A stretch of DNA of 12,409 nucleotides, taken from NCBI GenBank assembly GCA_049314715.1, contig JBMOEL010000050.1, positions 1 to 12,409 of the forward strand, in the 5' to 3' direction. The position numbers were made by a program, and so were the translations under genes. This document shows, one piece after another, positions 6,521-12,409 of the stretch (positions are counted from its first letter, which is position 1; every line of letters begins with the position of its first letter). This DNA comes from JAFLDD01 sp049314715. Lineage in GTDB: Bacteria; Pseudomonadota; Alphaproteobacteria; Rickettsiales; UBA3002. Under the pieces are notes generated by a model. The model was given only the letters and a program-made list of their open reading frames with translations. It searched no databases and was not told the DNA's origin.

Positions 6521-6553
6521 ACGTCCCTAATTTTACAAAGTAATTTCCCGCCA

Positions 6554-8803
6554 ATGTTCATACGATACCTTCTCATTGCTCTTCTGGTTCTGCCCGCCAC
6601 CGCCATGGCCGAGGTAATGAACGATATTCGCATTGAAGGTAACCAGCGTATCGAGAATTCCACCGTTGAAACCTATATTGGCATCAATCGAGGTGATGAT
6701 GTCTCGCAGTATGATATCGACCTCGCCCTTAAGCGCCTTTATGACAAAGGACTCTTCTCCGATATCCAAATGGAACAGCAAGGTTCCGTTCTTGTCACGA
6801 AAGTAACGGAAAACCCGAGCGTCAACCGCGTCGCATTTGAAGGTAATGACCAAATCAGCAAAGAGGATTTAGCCAAAGAGGTTACGCTCAAAGCGCGCTC
6901 GATTTACACACGCACCCGTGTGCAGCAAGACCTGAAACGATTGCTGGATGTGTATCGCCGTGCAGGCCGCTATTCTGCTGTGATTAACCCTAAAATTATT
7001 GCACTCGAACAAAATCGTGTCGACTTGGTTTATGAAATTGAAGAAGGCCCTAGTGCGTCGATTGAAAAAATCACCTTTATCGGTAACGAATACTTTTCCG
7101 CTTCTGCACTTCAACAAGTCATTAACTCGGAAATTGGCCGTTGGTATAAATTTTTGAGCGATTCCGATAAATACGATCCAGATCGCCTGCAGTACGACCA
7201 AGAACTGCTCCGCAAATTCTATTTTGAAAATGGCTTTGCTGACTTCAAAGTTAAATCCGCGATTGCCGAACTTTCACCGCAGCGTGATGCGTTTTATCTA
7301 ACTTACACTATCGAAGAAGGGCCAGTTTATACCCTTGGCGATGTAAACGTAAAAACTACTCTCAATAAGAAACGGGTGGGCAATCTAAATTCCAAACTCA
7401 CTACTAAAAAAGGCGATACCTATAACGCGACAGAAGTTGAAAATTCTGTCGACGCGATGGTGGAAGCGCTGGGCGATAAAGGCTTTGCGTTTGTTAACAT
7501 CGAACCAGAAACAAAGCGCCGTGAAGGCAAAGAAAAAATCATTGATCTTACCTACACAGTTTCCGAAGGTCCGCGTGTCTATGTCGATCGCATCAATATT
7601 TTCGGCAACTCACGTACGCTTGATGAGGTAATTCGACGTGAATTCCGTGTGAATGAAGGTGACCCCTACAGCACCAGTAAAATCAAGCGCACGGAACAGC
7701 GTCTTAATAACTTGGGCTACTTTGAGACGGTAAGTATACAAAACGTGCCTGGCAGCTCGCCAGATAAAACCGATATTGATGTTGAGGTGCAGGAAAAATC
7801 AACGGGTGAAATTACCTTTGGTGCAGGATTCTCAACGACGGATGGTGCATTGGCGGATATCGGCATTACTGAACGCAACTTCCTTGGTCGCGGCCAAACC
7901 GTTCGCGCTCGCACATTATTTGCAGCGCGCCGTCAACAATATGACTTTGGTTTTACGGAACCTTACTTCCTTGGCCGCGAACTTGAAGCTGGTTTCGATT
8001 TATACCAAACCACGCAGGAATTGCAGGATGAAGCGTCCTTTGACAGAGACGCAAAAGGAATTGTATTGCGCACTGGCTATAATCTTTCCGAGAAATGGAA
8101 ACATCAAATTCGCTATGGCTATGAACAAAGTAAAATCAGTAATATTTCACCGCTAGCTTCACAATTTATTCAGCGCCAAGCTGGCAAAACCAGCACCTCG
8201 TATGTTGGCCACTCGTTCATTTATGATGGGCGTGATAACGCACAAACTCCAACCCGTGGCAGCTATGTAAAATTGAACCAAGACATTGCAGGTCTAGGTG
8301 GCGATGATCGCTTCATTCGTCATGAAGTCCAAAGTGAATATTACTACCCGCTCGCCAAAAAATGGACTTATGCAGGCGCAGGCTTACTCGGCAACATTAC
8401 GGGGCTGGGTAAAGACGTGCCGATTAACCAGCGCTTCTTCATCGGCAGTCAACAATTACGCGGTTTTGCAAGTGCTGGTATTGGCCCGCGTGATAGCGCG
8501 ACATCTGATGCGTTGGGTGGCAATACGTATTATGTCGTTTCCAACGAAGTGCGTTTCCCACTGGGCTTACCGGACGATTTAGGGGTTAGCGGCGCATTAT
8601 TCGTGGATGCAGGCAGTCTCTATGGGCTAGATGACACTGGAACTGGCGTATCGGATTCCAAGTCTCTGCGCGCCTCTGGGGGCTTCGGTGTAGCGTGGGC
8701 TTCCCCGTTTGGCCCAGTTCGCATAGATTTTGCGAAAGCCTTCCTAAAAGAGAATTATGATGATACGGAACTCATCCGCTTCGGATTCGGTACCCGTTTT
8801 TAA
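6554..8803 (+). CDS. bamA: Outer membrane protein assembly factor BamA (Omp85)
   Basis: BamA is the essential core of the complex that folds beta-barrel proteins into the outer membrane. The 749-residue protein has a signal peptide (1-19, cleavage after AMA). Five POTRA domains follow at about 20-88, 89-166, 167-258, 259-340 and 341-415, each with the typical I-x-F/I-x-GN opening or the EEGP/SEGP closing stretch. The C-terminal barrel (about 419-749) contains the loop-6 motif QQLRGF (633-638) and ends in the aromatic outer-membrane signal GFGTRF. Its length is close to that of other alphaproteobacterial BamA proteins (E. coli 810). The 33-base gap from rseP shows no convincing Shine-Dalgarno sequence before ATG 6554, yet the start is fixed by the signal peptide. 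Identification is secure. Confidence 0.97.
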   Translation: MFIRYLLIALLVLPATAMAEVMNDIRIEGNQRIENSTVETYIGINRGDDVSQYDIDLALKRLYDKGLFSDIQMEQQGSVLVTKVTENPSVNRVAFEGNDQISKEDLAKEVTLKARSIYTRTRVQQDLKRLLDVYRRAGRYSAVINPKIIALEQNRVDLVYEIEEGPSASIEKITFIGNEYFSASALQQVINSEIGRWYKFLSDSDKYDPDRLQYDQELLRKFYFENGFADFKVKSAIAELSPQRDAFYLTYTIEEGPVYTLGDVNVKTTLNKKRVGNLNSKLTTKKGDTYNATEVENSVDAMVEALGDKGFAFVNIEPETKRREGKEKIIDLTYTVSEGPRVYVDRINIFGNSRTLDEVIRREFRVNEGDPYSTSKIKRTEQRLNNLGYFETVSIQNVPGSSPDKTDIDVEVQEKSTGEITFGAGFSTTDGALADIGITERNFLGRGQTVRARTLFAARRQQYDFGFTEPYFLGRELEAGFDLYQTTQELQDEASFDRDAKGIVLRTGYNLSEKWKHQIRYGYEQSKISNISPLASQFIQRQAGKTSTSYVGHSFIYDGRDNAQTPTRGSYVKLNQDIAGLGGDDRFIRHEVQSEYYYPLAKKWTYAGAGLLGNITGLGKDVPINQRFFIGSQQLRGFASAGIGPRDSATSDALGGNTYYVVSNEVRFPLGLPDDLGVSGALFVDAGSLYGLDDTGTGVSDSKSLRASGGFGVAWASPFGPVRIDFAKAFLKENYDDTELIRFGFGTRF

Positions 8804-8881
8804 CCGAATTTAACAGGAATCGTGCTGGATTTTATCATTCGAATAGTGCAGATTCCCCACTCTATTTTGCGTCCTCTTATT

Positions 8882-8886
8882 AAAGG
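8882..8886 (+). promoter_or_regulatory. skp ribosome binding site
   Basis: AAAGG stands eight bases before ATG 8895 and favours that codon over the in-frame GTG at 8886, which overlaps this site. Starting at 8895 also puts Lys-His directly after Met, giving a normal signal-peptide n-region. Confidence 0.6.
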
Positions 8887-8894
8887 TGTGTCTT

Positions 8895-9425
8895 ATGAAA
8901 CATGTACTATTTTCTCTTACTGCGCTGTTTGCTGTAACGCTGCTTAGCGTTTCTGCCCATGCAGAAACAAATATCGGTATCGTAAATATTCAAAAAATCA
9001 TGGCGGAAGCTTCTTCTGCAAAGTCCGTACGCGACCAATTACAAAGCAAACAAAAAGCGTTTCAAGCTGAGCTCGACAGTAAAGAAAAAGCGTTGCTGAG
9101 CGAAGATCAGGCACTTTCCAAACAACAAGCGAATATGGAAAAAGCAGCGTTTGAACAGAAGGTAAAAGACTTCCGCGCTAAAGCAGCTGCTGCACAACGT
9201 GAAATTCAAGGCAAAAAAGCGTCGCTCGACAAAGCATTTGCTGGTGCGTTGGAGCAAATTCAAACGAATGTCGTCAACATCACCGCTGAAGTGGCGCGCG
9301 AGAAAAAATTGAATATCGTCGTTTCTTCCGCTCAAGTGCTTTATGGCGATACATCGCTTGATGTTACTAACGATGTGTTAGCACGCCTCAATAAAAAGCT
9401 GCCCGCTGTTACCCTGAAGTTCTAA
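8895..9425 (+). CDS. skp: Periplasmic OmpH/Skp-family chaperone
   Basis: Skp is a jellyfish-shaped trimeric chaperone that holds unfolded outer-membrane proteins in the periplasm and hands them to BamA. The 176-residue product has a signal peptide (1-23, cleavage after AHA). A short beta strand with the family sequence IGIVNIQKIM follows, then a long charged coiled-coil arm at about 36-130 rich in Lys, Ala, Gln and Glu. The trimer body closes with LNIVVSSAQVLYGD, ending at TLKF. It is slightly longer than E. coli Skp (161). Position between bamA and lpxD is the classical one. A 91-base gap from bamA contains no clear promoter or terminator. Family membership is strong; sequence within the arms is poorly conserved, so the call rests on pattern, signal peptide and context. 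Confidence 0.93.
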   Translation: MKHVLFSLTALFAVTLLSVSAHAETNIGIVNIQKIMAEASSAKSVRDQLQSKQKAFQAELDSKEKALLSEDQALSKQQANMEKAAFEQKVKDFRAKAAAAQREIQGKKASLDKAFAGALEQIQTNVVNITAEVAREKKLNIVVSSAQVLYGDTSLDVTNDVLARLNKKLPAVTLKF

Positions 9426-9452
9426 TCATACTCTTTCGGGGTTAGGTAATCT

Positions 9453-10490
9453 ATGGTGGATGCACGTTTCTTCGTGAATCACGGCCCGTTTACCGTCGCC
9501 GATTTGGCGGCGGCAGCGGGTGCTGAGTTATTTTCAAAAGATAAATCAGCCCATAGCCTTAGTGACGTTGCCCCATTGGACCGTGCGACTCCGCAAGACA
9601 TTAGCTTCTTTGATAACACCAAATATATTGAGCAATTTTTGCACAGTGAGGCTGGCGCATGCTTTGTTCGCCCTAAATTTACGGAACAAGCGCCGCAATC
9701 CATGGCTTTGCTGATTACAGATGATCCTTATCGTTGTTATGCAATGGTGGCTCAAAAATTTTACCCCAACGATGTAAAGAATGCTGCAAGCATCGCCACC
9801 ACTGCGGTAATCGACCCTACTGCAACGATTGGTAAAGATGTGATCATCATGGCAGGCGCCGTGATTGGTGCAAATGTAGTGATTGGTGACGGTACACGTA
9901 TCGGCGCAAATTGCGTAATCCACGATGGTGTGCAGATTGGCAAAGATTGCCAAATCGGTGCGTTATCTAGCTTTAGCCACTGCATCATCGCAGACCGCGT
10001 ATTGATTCACCGTGGTGTACATATTGGCCAAGACGGTTTCGGCTTCGCCCTCGGCCGCGATGGCCACATCAAGGTGCCGCAGCTTGGCCGCGTGATCATC
10101 GAAAACGACGTTGAAATTGGCGCAGGCACGACGATTGATCGCGGTACAGGCCCTGACACAGTCATTGGCGAAGGCACTAAAATTGATAACCTCGTTCAAA
10201 TTGGCCACAACGTTCAAATTGGCCGCCGCGCCGTCGTCGTCGCGCAGTGCGGTATTTCGGGCTCAACGCGTATTGGTGACGGCGTGGTACTAGGTGGTCA
10301 AGTCGGCTTATCAGGACACATCAAAATTGGGCATGGCGCAAAAATTGCGGCAAAATCTGGCATTATCGGCGATATTCCAGCCGGTGCATCTTACGGTGGT
10401 TATCCTGCCGTTCCTGTGCAAGAATGGCACCGCCAAACAATTGCTATCTCACGCTTAGTCAAATCCAAACGAGGTTCGAATGACGGCTGA
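9453..10490 (+). CDS. lpxD: UDP-3-O-(3-hydroxyacyl)glucosamine N-acyltransferase
   Basis: LpxD is the third lipid A enzyme and adds a 3-hydroxyacyl chain from ACP to the 2-amine of UDP-3-O-acylglucosamine in the cytoplasm. The 345-residue product has an N-terminal uridine-binding domain (about 1-105, with PLDRATPQDISFFDN at 41-55). A left-handed parallel beta-helix of hexapeptide repeats runs from about 115 to 310 (IG-x-x-x-x-IG spacing throughout), followed by a C-terminal helix. The catalytic His is His252 in VQIGHNVQIG. The GFGFAL segment (195-200) contacts acyl-pantetheine in known structures. The RBS region GGGGTTAGG lies just before ATG 9453. The stop overlaps the fabZ start by 11 bases. 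Length and motifs match the family (E. coli 341). Confidence 0.97.
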   Translation: MVDARFFVNHGPFTVADLAAAAGAELFSKDKSAHSLSDVAPLDRATPQDISFFDNTKYIEQFLHSEAGACFVRPKFTEQAPQSMALLITDDPYRCYAMVAQKFYPNDVKNAASIATTAVIDPTATIGKDVIIMAGAVIGANVVIGDGTRIGANCVIHDGVQIGKDCQIGALSSFSHCIIADRVLIHRGVHIGQDGFGFALGRDGHIKVPQLGRVIIENDVEIGAGTTIDRGTGPDTVIGEGTKIDNLVQIGHNVQIGRRAVVVAQCGISGSTRIGDGVVLGGQVGLSGHIKIGHGAKIAAKSGIIGDIPAGASYGGYPAVPVQEWHRQTIAISRLVKSKRGSNDG

Positions 10491-10959
10491 TTCTACTATT
10501 AACGCATCACTGCCGCAGTACGACACGGAAGGTGTTAAATCACTCATTCCACACCGCGAGCCTATGCTGCTACTCGACTCAGTCGTCAACATTGTTGAGG
10601 GGCAATCGATTGTCGGTATCAAACATGTAACCGGCAAAGAAGATTTTTTCCGTGGTCATTTTCCTCATCACCCTGTCATGCCAGGGGTACTTATTGTTGA
10701 GGCAATGGCGCAATCTGCCGCAGCACTCGTGGTGCACACCATGGGGCCAGAAGCGCGTGGTAAAGTGGTCTATTTCATGTCCGTTGAGGAAGCAAAATTC
10801 CGCAAACCCGTCGTGCCAGGCGATATGCTCTATATGCTGTGCGAAGTGCAGCGCAGTCGAGGCGCAGTGTGGAAATTTTCAGGCGTTGCAACTGTGAATG
10901 GCCAAAAAGTAGCAGAATCTACTTTCTCAGCCATGATAATGGATAAGCAAGGTAGCTAA
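10480..10959 (+). CDS. fabZ: 3-hydroxyacyl-ACP dehydratase FabZ
   Basis: FabZ dehydrates 3-hydroxyacyl-ACP to trans-2-enoyl-ACP in fatty acid elongation, and so competes with LpxA and LpxD for the same hydroxyacyl-ACP. The 159-residue hot-dog-fold protein carries the full active site GHFPHHPVMPGVLIVEAMAQ (59-78), with catalytic His60 and Glu74 spaced 14 residues apart as in characterised FabZ enzymes. It has the upstream IPHREPMLLLD segment (23-33) and the downstream KFRKPVVPGD (105-114). ATG 10480 lies inside the last codons of lpxD, with GAGG at 10471-10474 as RBS. Its TAA stop shares an A with the lpxA start. The placement between lpxD and lpxA is conserved and suggests co-ordinated control of phospholipid and lipid A acyl supply. 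Confidence 0.97.
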   Translation: MTADSTINASLPQYDTEGVKSLIPHREPMLLLDSVVNIVEGQSIVGIKHVTGKEDFFRGHFPHHPVMPGVLIVEAMAQSAAALVVHTMGPEARGKVVYFMSVEEAKFRKPVVPGDMLYMLCEVQRSRGAVWKFSGVATVNGQKVAESTFSAMIMDKQGS

Positions 10960-11774
10960 TGAATATTCACCCAACCGCAGTGATTCACCCCAAAGCCAAA
11001 CTCGGCAAAGACGTGCAGATTGGCGCATTTAGTGTAGTTGGTGAACATGTCACGCTAGATGAAAGCGTCATATTGCATTCCCATGTAGTGGTAGAAGGCA
11101 ATACGCATATTGGCCGCGCAACCGAGATTTTTCCATTCGCCGTCATTGGTCATCGCCCGCAGGATAAAAAATTCTCTGGCGAATTAACAAAGCTAGAAAT
11201 TGGTACCGACAATAAAATTCGTGAGCATGTGACCATGCACCCAGGTACGCAAGGTGGCGGCGGTATTACAAAAATTGGAAACCATGGTTTGTTCATGGTC
11301 GGCGCACATGTGGCACATGATTGCTATGTGGGTGACCATGTCATTCTCGCCAATAACGCCACACTTGCTGGTCACGTCCTCATCGGCAATGGCGTCATTG
11401 TTGGTGGGTTATCTGCTATTCACCAATTCGTGCGGATTGGTGATTTTGCATTTATAGGCGGCATGTCTGGTGTTGAAAAAGACGTAATTCCCTATGGCAC
11501 AGTCAAAGGCGAACGTGCCTCGCTCGACGGGTTAAATCTCGTTGGACTTAAGCGCCGCAACATCGACCGCGAACATATTCACGCACTGCGCCATGCCTTC
11601 AAAGAAATTTTTGCTGGTAGTGATGGAACCTTGGCAGAACGCGCCACCAAGCTAAAATCGAAATATACGCAGCCTGAAGCGCGCGCACTCATTGATTTTA
11701 TTTTGGCCGACACCTCGCGCTCGATATGCACCCCTAATGAACGCGTCACACTTTCGGAAAGTGATGCTGCCTAA
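10959..11774 (+). CDS. lpxA: UDP-N-acetylglucosamine acyltransferase
   Basis: LpxA starts lipid A synthesis by moving a 3-hydroxyacyl chain from ACP to the 3-OH of UDP-GlcNAc. The 271-residue protein is almost entirely a left-handed beta-helix (about 1-185, starting IHPTAVIHPKAKLG), followed by a helical C-terminal domain with GLKRRNIDREHI (196-207). The catalytic base is His120 in VGAHVAHDCYVG. HRPQDKKFSGE (65-75) is the loop that binds substrate. At the position of the E. coli acyl-length ruler Gly173 the residue is Gly168 (IGGMSG), which suggests a long-chain (about C14) donor, by analogy with E. coli versus the Met in Pseudomonas. ATG overlaps the fabZ stop by one base (TAATG), so the two are probably translationally coupled. 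Confidence 0.97.
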   Translation: MNIHPTAVIHPKAKLGKDVQIGAFSVVGEHVTLDESVILHSHVVVEGNTHIGRATEIFPFAVIGHRPQDKKFSGELTKLEIGTDNKIREHVTMHPGTQGGGGITKIGNHGLFMVGAHVAHDCYVGDHVILANNATLAGHVLIGNGVIVGGLSAIHQFVRIGDFAFIGGMSGVEKDVIPYGTVKGERASLDGLNLVGLKRRNIDREHIHALRHAFKEIFAGSDGTLAERATKLKSKYTQPEARALIDFILADTSRSICTPNERVTLSESDAA

Positions 11775-11775
11775 C

Positions 11776-12409
11776 ATGCACGCTACCGCAACAGTCAGCT
11801 CGCCACTTCCCAAACTTGGTATTATCGCGGGGATGGGTGAACTACCTCGCGCCATTATCGAAGCCTGCGAGGCAACAGGTCGCGAGTTTTATGTACTGGC
11901 CATTGAAGAGGCGACGGAAGAAGAAACCGTTATTCGCGCCCATGGGCAATATACATGGATACGCCTCGGTGCGATTGGTAAAGCGCTCGATCTTTTACGC
12001 AAGCAAGGCGTTGAAGAATTGGTGATGGCAGGTCGCGTCAACCGCCCCAAACTCAGCGCCATTCGCCCTGATTTAAAGGCCACCAAACTGCTTGCCAAAC
12101 TCGGCTCGAATCTCTTTACGGGCGACAACAAAGTGCTCAGTAGTATCGTCGAGTTCCTTGAGGAAGAAGGATTCAAAATCATCGGCGCGGAACAAATAGT
12201 TCAAGACATTGTTACTCCAGAAGGCTTGATTGGCTCCATCTATCCCGACAAGCGTTCGCAAGCCGATATTGAAGTGGGCGCGCGTATCGCCACCAGCATT
12301 GGTAAGCTCGATGTTGGTCAGGCCGTCATTATTCAAAATCAGCAAGTGCTGGGCGTAGAAGCTGTTGAGGGTACGGACGCACTCATCAAACGCTGCGCGC
12401 TGCTCAAGA
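11776..12409 (+). CDS. lpxI: UDP-2,3-diacylglucosamine diphosphatase LpxI (3' end outside window)
   Basis: LpxI hydrolyses UDP-2,3-diacylglucosamine to lipid X and UMP in the fourth lipid A step. It replaces LpxH in alphaproteobacteria and some other bacteria and attacks a different phosphorus of the substrate. The visible 211 codons start MHATATVSSPLPKLGIIAGM and continue through GELPRAI (21-27), VMAGRVNRP (83-91), FTGDNKVL (114-121), QADIEVGARIA (162-172) and IGKLDVGQAV (175-184). The VLGVEAVEGTDALIKR motif (191-206) has Asp201 at the position of the catalytic Asp in Caulobacter LpxI. The C-terminal part is cut by the window edge; family members run to about 270-285 residues. ATG lies one base after the lpxA stop with no strong RBS, implying coupling. 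lpxB would be expected downstream. Confidence 0.94.
   Translation, partial: MHATATVSSPLPKLGIIAGMGELPRAIIEACEATGREFYVLAIEEATEEETVIRAHGQYTWIRLGAIGKALDLLRKQGVEELVMAGRVNRPKLSAIRPDLKATKLLAKLGSNLFTGDNKVLSSIVEFLEEEGFKIIGAEQIVQDIVTPEGLIGSIYPDKRSQADIEVGARIATSIGKLDVGQAVIIQNQQVLGVEAVEGTDALIKRCALLK

Noticed and set aside
8804..8894. Possible promoter or terminator in the bamA-skp gap; weak inverted repeat 8816-8825 / 8848-8856
   Set aside because: The stem is only 9 bp with a bulge and a 22-base loop, with no T-run after it. No convincing -35/-10 pair is present. Nothing firm can be called in these 91 bases.
1..12409. CRISPR array, tRNA/rRNA gene, insertion sequence, prophage or defence system
   Set aside because: Both strands were read for regularly spaced repeats, tRNA-like folds and foreign gene families; nearly every base is accounted for by conserved housekeeping genes and no such element was seen.

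Overview
The window is one strand-coherent block of essential housekeeping genes, all on the + strand: the end of rpsB, then tsf, pyrH, frr, uppS, cdsA, dxr, rseP, bamA, skp (ompH), lpxD, fabZ, lpxA and the start of lpxI. This order, and the use of LpxI (DUF1009 family) rather than LpxH directly after lpxA, point to a Gram-negative alphaproteobacterium that makes lipid A. Hand counts give about 54% GC in uppS and about 43-44% in cdsA, so this is not a high-GC member. I cannot name a genus or family from the sequence. No mobile element with a transposase, CRISPR array, tRNA or rRNA is visible.

Region 1 (1-1256) is a translation module: the Lys/Ala/Glu-rich tail of ribosomal protein S2, an intergenic stem-loop, elongation factor Ts, and a clear Rho-independent terminator. 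Region 2 (1313-3426) holds UMP kinase, ribosome recycling factor and undecaprenyl diphosphate synthase. Region 3 (3528-8803) covers phospholipid precursor synthesis (CdsA), the first committed step of MEP isoprenoid synthesis (Dxr), the site-2 protease RseP, and the outer-membrane assembly protein BamA. Region 4 (8895-12409) holds the periplasmic chaperone Skp and the lipid A / fatty acid genes lpxD, fabZ, lpxA and lpxI, the last cut by the window edge. From pyrH onward the genes are mostly separated by 1-33 bases or overlap, as expected of one long envelope-biogenesis operon. They link prenyl carrier supply (Dxr, UppS), phospholipid (CdsA), lipid A (LpxA, LpxD, LpxI, with FabZ competing for the same acyl-ACP) and outer-membrane protein traffic (Skp, BamA, RseP).

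The unusual part is around uppS. A 75-bp palindromic repeat, exactly 25 codons, lies in frame just behind the uppS start codon. It encodes an extra N-terminal peptide that resembles the protein-coding palindromic elements described in Rickettsia. A second, different 88-bp palindromic repeat fills the uppS-cdsA gap and ends at the cdsA ribosome binding site. I see no wholly new biological system here; these repeat insertions in an essential operon are the signals most worth following.
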